Below are positions 48,202 through 59,774 of a stretch of 64,000 nt of DNA, one piece after another. How positions within the stretch are numbered: the stretch's first letter is position 1; every line of letters begins with the position of its first letter. The notes under the pieces are model-generated. The model saw only the letters and a program-made list of their open reading frames with translations, was not told where the DNA came from and did not search any database. The position numbers and the translations under genes were made by a program. Source of the stretch: Desmodesmus armatus (lineage: Eukaryota > Chlorophyta > Chlorophyceae > Sphaeropleales > Scenedesmaceae); assembly GCA_007449985.2 (NCBI GenBank), contig VIIQ02000247.1, forward strand, positions 56,639-120,638, given 5' to 3'.

Positions 48202-48820
48202 TCAGTCCTCATACCCCTCAGACCCTTCATAATCTTCGTCGGCCTTGTCGATGTGCTCCTGCAGCTGCTGCCACACATCTGGCTCACAGCCGGCCTGTAG
48301 GCAGACGCACAGCCACACAGACACACACAGGTCGGACACGTCAGCACAAAGCAAGAGCTTGGGTAGCGAATCAGGTCATTGGCATCTTGCAACAGCACAG
48401 CTTATCCGCTATGCAATGATCCAAAGCTGTGCTCTGTTGGAAAAGGGCTGTCCTGCACCAAAGTCCTCTGCTTTACCACCGTTTACAACTGCGCAACTCT
48501 CTGGTAGTAGTTGCCCTAGGCTGGGGCTTGCAGTCCTAAACCCAACAAGTTCAAACTCAAGTCAAACTCACCCAAGTAGTCATCAAGAACCCCATGTACT
48601 GGTGAACCCCAGGCTCTGTGCCATCATCATAGTCATCATTGCTGTCAATGAACTCCAGGGTGGTCAGTGCCCTCAGATTGGTGAGGGGCAGGAAGACCGA
48701 CACTTCAACACCACCAGTGTACATAGTAATGCATAAACACCGGAGTTGCGTAACAGCTCCCAGGCCTGCCAGGGACTCTTCAAAGCCGAAGCAGTCATTG
48801 TGGGGGAACCGCACGTGCAG
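48202..48820 (-). pseudogene. 5'-truncated F-box/LRR relative
   Basis: Exon 48572-48820 (KLHVRFPHNDCFGFEESLAG, then LTNLRALTTLEF) aligns with the end of the F-box/LRR protein at 27560-29428 (KLHVNYPSDDWYAFEESLEG, LTQLTALTHIEF). It joins in phase to 48202-48294, an acidic tail ending DEDYEGSEGYED-stop. Upstream there is no F-box and no further repeats before the divergent MYND gene, which starts at 49116. I read it as the surviving 3' end of a duplicated gene. Its splice sites and frame are intact, so expression as a short protein is possible. Confidence 0.6.
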
Positions 48821-49115
48821 CTTGGGGGAGGAATACCAATTCAGAAATGGGGAGTGGATTGTTTTCCTGCTGTCGTTCAAGGCAAGATGCAACTTCAGCA
48901 CTTTGGTTTGACTAGATCAGCTTTAGATCGTTGGGTCGGGATTGAGTCACCGACCCGCAGCTACGCTGTTACCACCCCTGGTGTATGTCCAGTCTCAATC
49001 GTTCCATAAAGTTTGTTCTCACCACTTGAAGCACTAAAGTGAGTTGTCCAAGAATTCAGTTTCAAATTGCTGAAACGGACACCAGCTGCTGTACACCAGC
49101 ATCAGCTGTGTATGC

Positions 49116-50445
49116 ATGGGCACAAACATTCCAACTTTGTGGCAGAGGGTTGCCAAGCTGCTGCAGAATCGTAGCGCTGGAGGTGCAGATGCAGAGTCAG
49201 CAGCGCGCAGTGTGCAGGATTTGATTGACAAGCTTGATGAGCTGCCCACACCTCCCAAAGCAGTCTGGAAGAAGCTGGTGCAGCAGTTGCAGGTGTGATA
49301 CGCACAACACATGGAAATTGGCGACCCTCCTAGCGCCTTGGTTGTCAACGTCCCAGGGCACAACATGCATGACACACACCAAACAGCAGCTACATCAGCA
49401 CAGCAACTGCTGGGGTTCAGAGCCCCAGACCTCAACAATTCTGTACATCTACAGATTTGGTGTTGCTGACACGCCATAATGAGGCTCTTAGTTCCGTGCG
49501 CAGCGCCTCTTCCCTGGAATGACAGCAGCAGTCTGGCAGCACAGTGCAGCTCTGCTTCTTCGTGCTATGTCGCCATGCGGTTGTGCACCAGCTGTACGCC
49601 ACTTCGAGGGACCAACACGATAATATATATAATAATATATCATTTATTATTTAATAATTAACAGGACTCGCACCAACAGTACACTGCTTCTGTTGTGCTG
49701 CACAGGTCCCCTTGCAGCTTGGAGCCGCCTTCACTGCAGCAGCTCAGCACAGCTGGAAGTCGCCAGCCACACAGGCAGCCTTGTATGCGCTGAGCGCTTT
49801 CGTACGCATAGGTGCTCGCGCAGGCATCGTCAATAAGGTCGCCGACAGAGCCAGCAGCAGCCTGCATAGCAACATCAGGGAGCAGCTGCAACAGTCTGGC
49901 ATGCTGCAGCAGCTGCCTGCAGTCATCACAGGGATAACAGCAGCGCTACAGGCTGACACAGCTGCCCTAGCGGCTGGGGGCTGGGGCGCTCAAGCTCAAG
50001 CTCATGCTCAAGAAATAGAGGCTGCCGGTGCCTTGCAGTCCCGTTTTGCTGCAGTTGCACTTGTGCGCCGCCAGCTGTGGGTGTTTTGGCAGGTCGAGGT
50101 CCTTTCAGAGGAGGTGGCCCACGCGTGGAACCCTAACCGCGACGCAGGTGTCATGATGCAGCTGGCAACGGCAGCCCTGCAGCATGCCAGCAGCGTTGTG
50201 CAGCATGTGCTGCCAGCTGTGCGTGAGCGCTTGCTGCAGCAGCAACAGGGTTGGTTGTTGGCTATCCTGCGACAAAATAGTGATCTAGCTTGCACCCTCC
50301 TCCTCTACAACCTCGCCCATCTGCCGCTCCAGCAGGGCCCACAGCAGCAGCAGCAGCAGCAGCAGGGCCCACAGCAGCAGCAGCAGCAGCAGCAGGGCAC
50401 ACAGCAGCAGGGCCCACAGCAGCAGCAGCAGCAGCAGCAGGGCCC

Positions 50446-50489
<44 letters not shown>

Positions 50490-50523
50490 GCCCACAGCAG
50501 CAGGGCCCACAGCAGCAGGGCCC

Positions 50524-50561
<38 letters not shown>

Positions 50562-50637
50562 GCCCACAGCAGCACCAGCAGCAGCAGCAACAGGGCCCAC
50601 AGCAGCTGCAGCAGCAGCAGCAGCAGCAGCAGGGCCC

Positions 50638-50680
<43 letters not shown>

Positions 50681-53055
50681 GGCCCACAGCAACAACAGCA
50701 GCAGCAGGGCCCACAGCAGCAGCAGCAGCAGCAGCAGGGCCCACAGCAGCAGGGGCAGGGCAGTCCAGCGTGCGTCTGGCAGCAGCTGCTGCTGTCGCCT
50801 CACCTGCTGCCTTGTGTTGCAGCGGTGGTGGTGATGGTCGCCTCTTACTTGAGCACTTCCTCGCCAACACCATATGCCCAGGTGGAGAGCAGAGTGCTGG
50901 CCAAAACACCAGCAACAGCAGCGGTGGCGGCCCCAGCACTCGCACCAACATCAGTGGCAGCAGGGAGTCCGTCAACAGCAGCACTATAGGGCTTTTCGAG
51001 ACCGGCAACAGTTGCAGCAGTGGGATCAGCAACAACCCCCGTACGGCCTGCCAGCTGCAGTTGCTGCAGCTGTTGGGCCTAGCCCCTGAAGTGGTGGACT
51101 GGGCACTGCAAGACTACGCGGTCTCCTCACATCACATCCAACTGCAGGTAGCACTCAAGGCATGTCTGGATTGCGTTGGTGCATCTTTCAAGCTGTTGTG
51201 CAGCAGTAGCACAGGGTCTGGAGAGCAGCAGCAACAGCAGCAGCGGTGGCAGTTTGAGTGGCAGCTGTGGCGGCTGCTGCCAACGGTGCTGCTGCCGTGC
51301 GCGAGCAGCTTGTTGCTCACCGGGGCCCCACACACAGTAGCACCAACGACAACGGGAAGCAGCAGCAGCAGCAGCAGTAGCAGCAGCGCCAGCGCCGGGG
51401 CCCCACACACCCCAGGGTCGCAGGTTGAGGGCACGATGCAGCAGCTGCTGCGTCTCAGTGAGCTGCTGCGTCTCAGTGATCCTGTAACATTGACTGCCAA
51501 GCTGCAAAAGCACCTGGGCACCCTTGGCATACCTACTGCGGCGCCAACTTCTGCCTGGGTTGAGGAAGTGCTGGGTGTGCTGCTGCAGCTTGCAGGGCAG
51601 CTGTTGTACCCGATACACCCCTCCACACCGGCAGAGGCAGCAGCAGCAACACCTGGGCCATCAGGAAGCAGCAGCAGCAGCACCAGCTCGCCGCAGCAGG
51701 CAGCAGCAGCAACACCTGGGCCAGCAGGAAGCAGCAGCAGCCCCAGCGCCAGCACCAGCACGGCGCAGCAGGCACCAGCAGCAACACCTTGGCTAGCAGG
51801 AAGCAGCGGTACCAGCACATCGCAGCAGGCAACAAAGACAGCATGTGCCGGGCATCTGCTGATGCTGCTCGCAGATGTGGCGCAGGGCAGCCAGGCTTCC
51901 ATCACAGCCCCCGACAGCAGCAACAACCATTGCACTGACAGCGCCTCAGTGCCAGGTATTGTACTGCCGGTGACCAAGAGGTTTGTCGAGTTTGCTGCTG
52001 CTCTAGAGACTGCATTACGTGCAGTTGCATCGGGAATGCAGGGCAGCACGCACAGCGCACGCATGGAGGGGGTTGCATGTGCCAATGGCGTGCATTTCTG
52101 TGTGCTTATGCCTCGCGATGGACAGAGCAGCTTTTCGTTGATGCAGCACATGGGCTTACATGGGCCTGTGGCGCTGGCACAAGAGCAGCAGCAGCTCTAC
52201 AGCTTGCTCAACACAGTGCAGAAGCTTTCCTGCCGTGCCAGGCCAGGAGTACCGGGGGACTGGGAGGAGCAGATGGCCGCTGGGTGCTGCGTGGCAGCTG
52301 CACACACAGCTGTGGGGCTGCTGAAAGTGGCTTCAGCAGCAGGTGCAGGAGGGTCAGCAGCAGCAGAGCGGCAGGCTCAGGCACTCGCAGCTGCAGCAGC
52401 AGCAGTGCCTTCCTTGAGCTACCTGCCCAGCCTTGTGCTCTTTGGGCGCTGCCTGCTGCAGTGGGCGCGACAACTGCTACAGCAGGCGTCACATCTGGTG
52501 TTGCTGGGGGCTGGTGAATTGCAGCAGGAGGATGCTCAGGATCTGTTGTATGACTTCAGTGTGGCTCGTGTGTGCATCCCGCAGCTGCGGCAGGGTGCAA
52601 TCATCCTGCCAGGGGAATGGTTAGAAAGCTTGGCAGCCACAGTTGCTGAGTGGGTGGGTGGCGTTGACGCACCAGCCATCCAGCAGCTGACGGCTGCTGG
52701 CTGCTCACCACAGCAGCTGCAGGAGCAGCTGGGGGCCATGCTGTCAGCCCAGCAGGGCACGCAGCAGGGGCTGACGGATGTCTCACTCACAGCACTGGTG
52801 CAGCAGCTGCAGGCAACTGGGGCCATGCTGAGCAGCATTGCAGTACCGCACTTCTGCAACAACCCGGCCTGTGTGGACCTCAGCGGCCCAACGGAGGTGC
52901 GGTTGGTATCAGGGCGCAGCTGTGTATGTGCGGGGTGCCGAGCCGCACGCTACTGCGGGCGGGCATGTCAGCGGGCAGCATGGAAGCAGCACAAGCACGT
53001 GTGCAAGGCGCTGGCAGCTGCTGCATCCACTGCCGCAACCGCAGGAGGAACGTGA
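49116..53055 (+). CDS. Large MYND-type zinc-finger protein
   Basis: Exon 1 is 49116-49292 (MGTNIPTLWQRVAKLLQNRS...), joining in phase to 49706-53055. The body is Ala/Gln/Ser-rich with predicted helices. The C-terminus is a MYND finger with the expected Cys/His order (FCNNPACVDLSG, then CVCAGCRAARYCGRACQRAAWKQHKHVC). MYND fingers bind proline-rich peptides and occur in many large uncharacterised chlamydomonad proteins. A (CAG)n/GGCCCA array (50333-50757) reads as GPQQQ in the upstream frame and AGPTAAA in the downstream one. The upstream frame stops at 50989 while the downstream frame carries the finger, so one base is missing somewhere in about 50757-50985. Corrected length is about 1175 residues. 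Function unknown. Confidence 0.82.
49620..49663. mobile_element. AT-rich tract in MYND intron 1
   Basis: Forty-four bases of almost pure A/T in a GC-rich region, ending in TTAACAG. It contains ATTTATTATTTAATAATTAA, found exactly in reverse complement in the 53-bp insertion at 45406-45458. A target duplication is not clear here, though ACCAACA occurs on both sides. Confidence 0.55.
50333..50757 (+). repeat. Coding (CAG)n-GGCCCA array
   Basis: Blocks of 2-13 CAG units separated by GGCCCA, about 17 blocks, inside the MYND gene. The array is open in two sense frames, as Gln-rich and as Ala-rich sequence. Confidence 0.95.
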
Positions 53056-54077
53056 CGAAGCGGTTGTGTAAAACCTGGTAAGCTGCAAAATAGTGAAGAG
53101 TACGCCCTCACGTGTACTGCCGGACAGGCTGCGGATTGAAACACAGCACCAGCTTGCAATGCTGAGGACTGCTGTGGCATGTCTTGACTGCAGCAGCACA
53201 GGTTGTCGCTGTCTGTATCAGCAGGTCAGCTTTCTTTGGTAACTTGCTGTGATGTGTTGTCTGTGCTGCAGCTTCCTGCAGGTCCATGTCTTCCTTGAGC
53301 TCGAGAGAGCCCATGCAGCGGTGCAGCAGACAGACTGAGACTAATGCCCAGCGACTGCAGATGGACAGTCCCACAAGGAGCGCCAGGCACGTGCAGTGAG
53401 CCCCATGCACAACGGAGGGTGAAGGCGGCGGCAGCAGTGGCAGCAGTTGCAATGCAGCTGTCAAAGAACAGCCCCGTTGCCACTACATTGTTGCGCCACG
53501 GGGCACGCCTATGGTGGGGTTACGTGTATGTATGTGTGGGGTTTGTAGGCCAGGTGCCAGGTGAATTGAGTTGGATCCTTTTTTCTGAGTGTGTAACAGC
53601 CGTGTCAACAACCCCGGGAAGCAGTAAGGGTTCATGCATGCACGCACGTCCAGCCGCAGCACTTCTAAATGCTGCTCAGCCCATTGAATTGAATTAGCGC
53701 CAGGGGTACAGGTCACAGCCGTCACTGATGGCCACTAATCTGTGTGTGCACCACGTGGGAGGGCCTTAGTGGGCTGTTCTGCTGGATGCTGAATGGGATA
53801 TGTGGGGAACTAGTTCATGCATAGCCTGCTTGCAGCATTTCGGCACCTGTTGGTCAAGGTGGTCAAGTTCAAAAAGTGAAATGAGTCACAACTTTGACTC
53901 ACAACCGCACAGGGTTGCAAGAAGATGTGTGCAGTGTCGCAGAAGACCTTCGTGAAGATTGTGCGTTCCCCCTTGTAGGTGTGCCTGTTGTTGAGCAACC
54001 AACAGTGAACAAGATCTGCGTTCCTGTCAGCTCCTTGTATAGCCCTCAGCATCCTCACATCGAACATCGTGATCGAC
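53056..54077. other. Interval between the MYND and mTERF genes
   Basis: 3' UTR of MYND and promoter of mTERF. TGTAA occurs at 53067-53071 (only 12 bases after the stop) and at 53590-53594, the more plausible poly(A) signal. No further gene found. Confidence 0.5.
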
Positions 54078-56615
54078 ATGATGCAACAAAAACTGCAGAT
54101 GCAAGCTCGGGTGGAGCCTTCGCGTTCTGTGGCCACAGTGTCTAAATGCCAACGTGGCGTTTCCATCCTCTGCAGCAGCACACGCACAGACGCAGGCACA
54201 AATAGGGCTGGGAGGACCCTAGAAGCCGTTCTGCAGGACGCAGGCATAGAGGCTTCGGTCCTGGGCAGCGTGCGTCAGGTAGGGTGGTAAGCCAGTCTGT
54301 TGCTAGGTTGGGGTTGCTGCAACCTCTCAGAGGACGTTGAGCCCCCTGTAACTCGTGCATCTCACACTATCACCCTTCCATCACCCCTCTGAAGTGGGTT
54401 TCATGCTGCTGCTGTACCTTGCAGAGGGCCCCCGAGCTGAGCTGTGTCAGTGTGCAGGATCGAGTGGAGCCGCTGCTGCAGTTCCTGCAGTCCATGCAGC
54501 TCCAGCCTGACGATCTGCGAGGCATGCTGCTTCGCTGCCCTCGCCTGCTGTCCTTCAGCATGCAGCGGCAGGTGCTGCCTGTGGTGCAGTTCCTGCAGGA
54601 GGACCTTGGGTTTGATCAGCACCAGGTGTCAGCAACACTCAAGCGCTTCCCTGGCATCATGGGGTAAGCGTGATCTTGCAGCTGTCACTCAGGCTGCTGT
54701 GCTGGGTAGTGCCCCGCATAGACAGTTATATGATCTGATCAAGGCTGTGCCTCCTGCTAAGCAGTGCTTCCCTGTTGGACTCCTGTTGTGTGTATCCATG
54801 GATGGTGGTGGATGGGGGGTGGTTGCTGCTGTTCGCACCTGACCAGGAGGAGACCTTCTGCTGCAAGGCATGCGCTCTTTGGTTGTTGGTGTCAGTGAGC
54901 ACCTCACCAAGCTTTGTGTGCTAGGCAATGCACGGTCACAATGCTTGCGCCCTGATGTCAGTGCGGTTGGCTGGGGCTGCTCCTTCACCACCACCTCAAT
55001 GTGTCCCTACTGATGTGCCCAGCCCACCTGTCTGCCTGCAGGTATGGTGTGAAGAGCCACCTTGTGCCGCACTGCCACTACCTCAAAAGCCTGGGCATCT
55101 CGCAGGAGGAGCTCCCACAGCTCATTCTGGCACGGCCACAAGTCCTGGTGAGCAACCCTGCTGTTTTTTTGGGGGGGGGGGGGAGTTTGTTACAAGTAGA
55201 TACTTTCACCGCAAAGTGGTACTCTCTACCGTTCTAGGGACAGCGTCCAGCAACTTGGGGCGGATTTTGAACCCTGGGTAGTTGACTGCGGTATGGAAAC
55301 TGCAGTTGCAGGGTGCGTGGGTGGAAACATTGGACAGTGTGTATGCCCTCACACCATGCAGCCGCAGAAGCATGTGATGCACTTGAAGCCATTAGCAAGT
55401 AAGGATGGTGCCTGCATCTTCATGATGCTGCGCCATGTGCCAAACATGCCCCCCCCCCCCCCCGGCTCATTCTCCCTACTCCTTCACCCTCCTTCAAGAC
55501 GACAATCAAACAGACCATCCGTCTAGTTTCAACCCTACGCCCTGACACAAGGTGCGCGCGTGCGCCCGCACGCGCCTTGTGTCAGGGCGTAGGGTTGAAC
55601 TATACAGATAATTTGTTTGATTGTCGTCTTGGCACCTTATGGTTTTCGCAGGGCACCAGCATCAAGCTGGTGATCACCTATCTGCGCAAGCGGGTATGCA
55701 TGTTGGCCGCCTGCTGTGGTCCACCCGCTGGACTTGCCCCACTGCGCCAGGGGCCCCCTTTTCAGTTCCCCCTTTTCACCCCCAGGGCGCAGCAGTGGGC
55801 TTGTGATGTACCTACCGCACAAGATATCCAACGTCCGTCACTCACACCAGCCCCCCCCCCACCCCTCTCATACTCCCATTCCCTCTATGATATCTGCAGG
55901 GCACCAGCATTGAGCTGGTGATCACTTACCTGCCTCCCCTCGCCCCCAGCCCAACCTTCCCTCCTTGACTCCTGCAGGGCACCAGCATTGAGCTGGACAC
56001 CACCACCTGCGCAAGAGGTTTTCCCAGGCTTCCGCACACCCCTCACCTCACCTGCAACCCCCGATGTTTTGCTGCACCCCCACCTCATTTACCTCACACC
56101 CTCACCTTCCTTGCACCGCTTGCTTCACGCAGGGCACCAGCATTGAGCTGGTGATCACCTACCTGCGCAAGTGGTTGCGCATCGAGCGCAGCCATGTTGG
56201 CCGCCTGCTGTGGTCCTACCCCCTGGACTACAGCCTGCCGCGCCTGGTCATGCCAGCAGACACCACCCCAGTGGAGGCTACTGCTACCTTGGATGAGGCA
56301 GATACTGCTAGTCAGCTGACTGACTCTGATATTGGCAGCGGCAGCAGCGCGAGCGCGTCCTCGCAGCCGACGAGCAGCAGCGGCGGCGATGGCAGCGCTG
56401 TGCCGGAGCAGGAGCAGGGGCAGCAGCAGGCGCGGCAGGCGGTGTCTATGTGGGGGTCGCCGGATGCGTGCAGCTGGTTGGACTTGGCCTTGAACAAGGA
56501 TGGCACCGTCAGCAGCAGCAAAGACGGCGGCAGCAATAGCAGCGGTGACGCCCCCGACAGCAGCAGCGGTGAGGAGGGCAAAGGTGGTGAGCAGCCGCCT
56601 CCTACTGCAGCGTGA
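54078..56615 (+). CDS. mTERF-domain organelle protein
   Basis: mTERF proteins bind organellar nucleic acids and act in transcription or RNA maturation. Exons 54078-54278, 54425-54663, 55042-55147 and 56133-56615 join in phase, giving 342 residues. The start is the first ATG of an in-frame basic, Ser-rich targeting-like segment. The mTERF repeats read VEPLLQFLQSMQLQPDDLRG, MLLRCPRLLSFS, VVQFLQEDLGFDQHQVSATL, LKSLGISQEELPQLILARPQVL and IELVITYLRKWLRI, then VGRLLWSYPLDYSLPRLVMP. The tail after 56250 is Ser/Gly-rich and poorly conserved in type. Intron 3 carries a long foldback and three ghosts of exon 4. A TGTAA lies at 57502-57506. Confidence 0.9.
55496..55630. mobile_element. 135-bp foldback element in mTERF intron 3
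   Basis: Outer arms 55496-55511 (AAGACGACAATCAAAC) and the last 16 bases of the element are exact reverse complements. An inner 25-base perfect pair starts TTCAACCCTACGCCCTGACA and continues ACAAGG. Between outer and inner pairs the arms diverge. The tip is a GC-rich purine/pyrimidine alternation (GCGCGTGC). It could be a MITE-like insertion or a strong RNA hairpin. Confidence 0.85.
55652..56010 (+). repeat. Three ghost copies of mTERF exon 4 start with acceptors
   Basis: GGCACCAGCATTGAGCTGGT-like starts follow acceptors at 55652, 55900 and 55978; the real exon starts at 56133. The first copy also keeps a damaged version of the HVGRLLWS region further on. C runs precede the copies. Confidence 0.93.
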
Positions 56616-58889
56616 TGAGGCAGGGAGGGCCGCAACAGCGGCAGCAGGAGCCACAGCAGCAAAGCAGCTGCACTGGTGGGCGGAGTTAGGGCCGAGCAGC
56701 CGTCTCCAAGGCTTGCATTGTGGTTCGCTGTTCTGGTGTTGGAAGGGCGATGTGCTGGGGTGTGTTGGTTGACATGGGATGGGTTTAATGAGGGGTTGGG
56801 CAAGTGTGGCACAGCCTGTGTTGTGCCCCTGGTGTCCTGTACGATGGCTACTTGTTTCTGTTGTACACTAGATGCACGCTAGATGTACACTAGTTGTGTG
56901 AGGGTGTTGGCAGCTGCGGGGGCAGATGGTGGGGATCCATCTGGTTGATGGGCATCAGGACATGCAAGGCAGTAGGGGAGCGACAGCTGGGTAGCGTGCG
57001 GCCTTGGGTTGTGTGGTTGCTGTACCCACGTAGCTGTTGTCTTTTAATTAATGTATCCACTCCCCTGATGACATGACACATCAGTGTGTCTCGCGGTGCG
57101 CATGGCGCCCCCATGGGCTGTGTCTGGTGTTTGAGCTGTCAGCTGCTGTGTGCGGGTGTTCAATCATTAGTCGTGGGAGTGTTTGCTGTACACAATGTGA
57201 TGCGCCTGGGCGCGGCTGTTTGCTTGGACCTTCCTTTCGGCCGTGCGGCGGTTGTTGCTCTTCAAGTTGTTGACACGCCTGCATTGTGACTGCATCTCAC
57301 ACAAGACACAACACTTGCCAGCTGCTCAGAGATGAGCAGCACTTGTATCAGTAGGGACTTGGGTTGGACTCCCCCCGTCCTGCCAGCATTCTGGGGTGCT
57401 GTTTGCAGGCGGTGCGCAGGGGGCACTGTATCGGTAGTGAAGAGTGACCTTGTGCATTGCAGTACCTGCATGCTGTAGGGTGACAGGTAACCCACATTGG
57501 GTGTAATTGTGAAGACACTCACTGCCTGGCAGGTGCAGGAGTGATTGGGTACTAGCTGGACTGAGGGGAGCTTGAAAAACACGAGCAGCCCTGCTGACAT
57601 GCTGGTCGTTGACAACAGGGTAGGGGCGCCTGCGTGTGACAGGAGAGGATTTGGTCAAGCGTGGGATGGGGCCTGTTTGTTTGGGGCCATCAATGTGTGT
57701 GACAGGGTGGTGTTTCTATGGATTATCTTGTTGAGGACAACCCCTAGAGTTGTGTGTTGGGGCTGATGACGGGTCCATATGCCCTGAAGGGGCCCAGGCG
57801 ATTGTACATTATCAAGGTATCACGCCAGCTGGCAATCTGTTGCTGCTAGCTGCAGTATCGACGGGGGTCCTAGGGTCTAGCTGGATGGGTGTCTACAGTG
57901 GTGCTTGAGGGTATAGGTGACATCCCTACTGTGCTGCATTATGGGCGCAGCAAATGGGCCTTTGGAGTGAGTCCAGCACATGCCTTTGCCACCTTGCTAG
58001 CCTTCTTTACGTCCATGTCCACACTGTGGACAGGAAGCAGGGCGGTGTCCAGTTTGACAAGGCGTGATGACTGTGAATCACTGAACGGTGCTCCAGGGTT
58101 GGTGGCATGCGGTTCTGGCTGCTGCTTGGTCTGGGTCCCCTGTCACAATGTAGGATATGCTTTGACAGAGCAACCATCATGGCATGTCGCTGATGTTACT
58201 GTCCAGCAAACATCTGCATCCGCAATCGCTGCGGCCTAGTGGCAGTGATTGGTTATGCACTCCGAAATCTGTAGAAAAAGGATTGCAACAAGGTTTCTGT
58301 GACAAAGAATCTGAGGAAGGCCATGACAGTCAGCTGCACGGAAGGCCATGACAATCAGTGTCAGTGGTCACACAACTGAAACGGCCTGTGATTGATCATC
58401 AAGAAAGGGTAACCCAAAGATGATACGACATCTTGAGTTTTAACCGAAATATGTTAGTGCGTATAGTGCGCCCCTAGTGAAGTGGATGCAGCTTGATGTA
58501 CAACGCTCCGCCTACTGAGCAATTGACTGCACCTTCCCTGTTCGTCGATCACAGCAACATTCAGTGTTACATGTGCGGTGAATTCCGTCGCGGACAAGCA
58601 TTCAGCAGAGAGTACGCAAGGTCAGCAGAATTGGCAGTGTGTTGGCACTACAGTAAATGATTATATGTTCAGCTGGTTGTGTTGGCTTTTGCCAGCAGTG
58701 TATGATTATTTAATCAAATTCAGCTCCCTTCACAGCTAGAAGCGTTGCTTGGAAAGCAGCATATGGGTTTTGAGCTGGCCTCAGCAGCAGCAAATGTCGT
58801 GAAGACTGCGCACACAGTTCATACATTCACCCTTGCCTTTGGCTGACATACTCTCAACCAAATCCTTCATTGTGCAGGTTTTGTTAGTG
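56616..58889. other. Interval after the mTERF gene
   Basis: 2.3 kb with no recognisable exon chain. ORFs here are short and unremarkable. A real gene with short exons could be missed. Confidence 0.45.
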
Positions 58890-59315
58890 ATGATGCAGAG
58901 GGCTGGCACAGTCATCTTGCTGCTGTTGCTGCTCACATCAGTGACAGCAGCACGGCCGATCCGCGGCCTCTCAGAAATCCCATCCACCCAGACTGCAACA
59001 ACCACTCTTCCTGCAGCCGAAGCACCACAATCAGCCATCACCAGCAGCGATGCAGTGCCCCTTGCCACAACACCCGTCTCAGCACAAGCTGCCGCGTCCG
59101 ATGCACCAACCGACCAGCCTGCAACCGTTGCAGCGGCAGCACCAGCACCTGCCCCACCACCTGCGCCAGCAGCAGCAGAGCCGCTGGTAGCAGCAGTTGC
59201 ACCTGAGTCATGTTGGCAGGGTGTGACGTGTGCACCAAGCAATGAGCTCATCGTGCAGGCCCATGACTCTGAGCCCATGATTACATCGGAGGGCTTGCCG
59301 CCGCTGCTGCGATGA
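58890..59315 (+). CDS. Small secreted Ala/Pro-rich protein
   Basis: 141 codons from the first of two adjacent ATGs. The N-terminus is a clear signal peptide (MMQRAGTVILLLLLLTSVTA). The mature part is rich in Ala, Pro, Thr and Val (a PAPAPPPAPAAAEP stretch) and ends with a short segment holding two Cys (ESCWQGVTCAP). It could be a cell-wall or extracellular hydroxyproline-rich peptide. No family recognised. The opposite strand also has an open frame, but it lacks comparable signals. Confidence 0.5.
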   Translation: MMQRAGTVILLLLLLTSVTAARPIRGLSEIPSTQTATTTLPAAEAPQSAITSSDAVPLATTPVSAQAAASDAPTDQPATVAAAAPAPAPPPAPAAAEPLVAAVAPESCWQGVTCAPSNELIVQAHDSEPMITSEGLPPLLR

Positions 59316-59774
59316 GCCCCACTGCAGTGAATGAAGGGCTGCAGCAGCAGTGGCAACGGGTAGCTGCACTCTACAGTCTGCAGCAGCAGCGGCACAGGTT
59401 CACGTAGGCAGCTACAGTAGCAGTGCAGCTGAGCAAGTGACAGTTACTTTGGTGAGGTCTAGAGTACAGTCAATGGGAATAACTGAGGGAGGCTCCCTGC
59501 TGGCAGCCAGTGATTAGGCCGCCTGGATATGCTTGACGGTGCCAGCTTCGTGTGTACTGCTGCAGTGCAGCAGGTTGGGTGATCACAACAGCAGCATCAG
59601 CAGCAGCAGCAGCAGCAGCAGTGGCTATTGGTGTTTCAAGCCTGGTGTCTCAGTTCAGCAGGTGCTAGCGGACATTGAATCAGCAGTGCTGGTGTCATCC
59701 AGTTGTTTGGTGATGGAAATGGAATGAAATGATGCATCGCCTGTGCAGGCAAAAGTGTACTTGAAGTACTGGGC

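Noticed and set aside
5945..50989. Programmed -1 ribosomal frameshifting at the six frame breaks
   Set aside because: Same sign at all sites but no canonical slippery heptamer seen, and several lie in homopolymers; assembly deletion is simpler.
51132..52151. Long open frame (339 codons) on the minus strand opposite the MYND gene
   Set aside because: Sh​adow of GC-rich plus-strand coding sequence; Cys/Leu/Ala-rich composition from complementary CAG and GCA codons, no domain.
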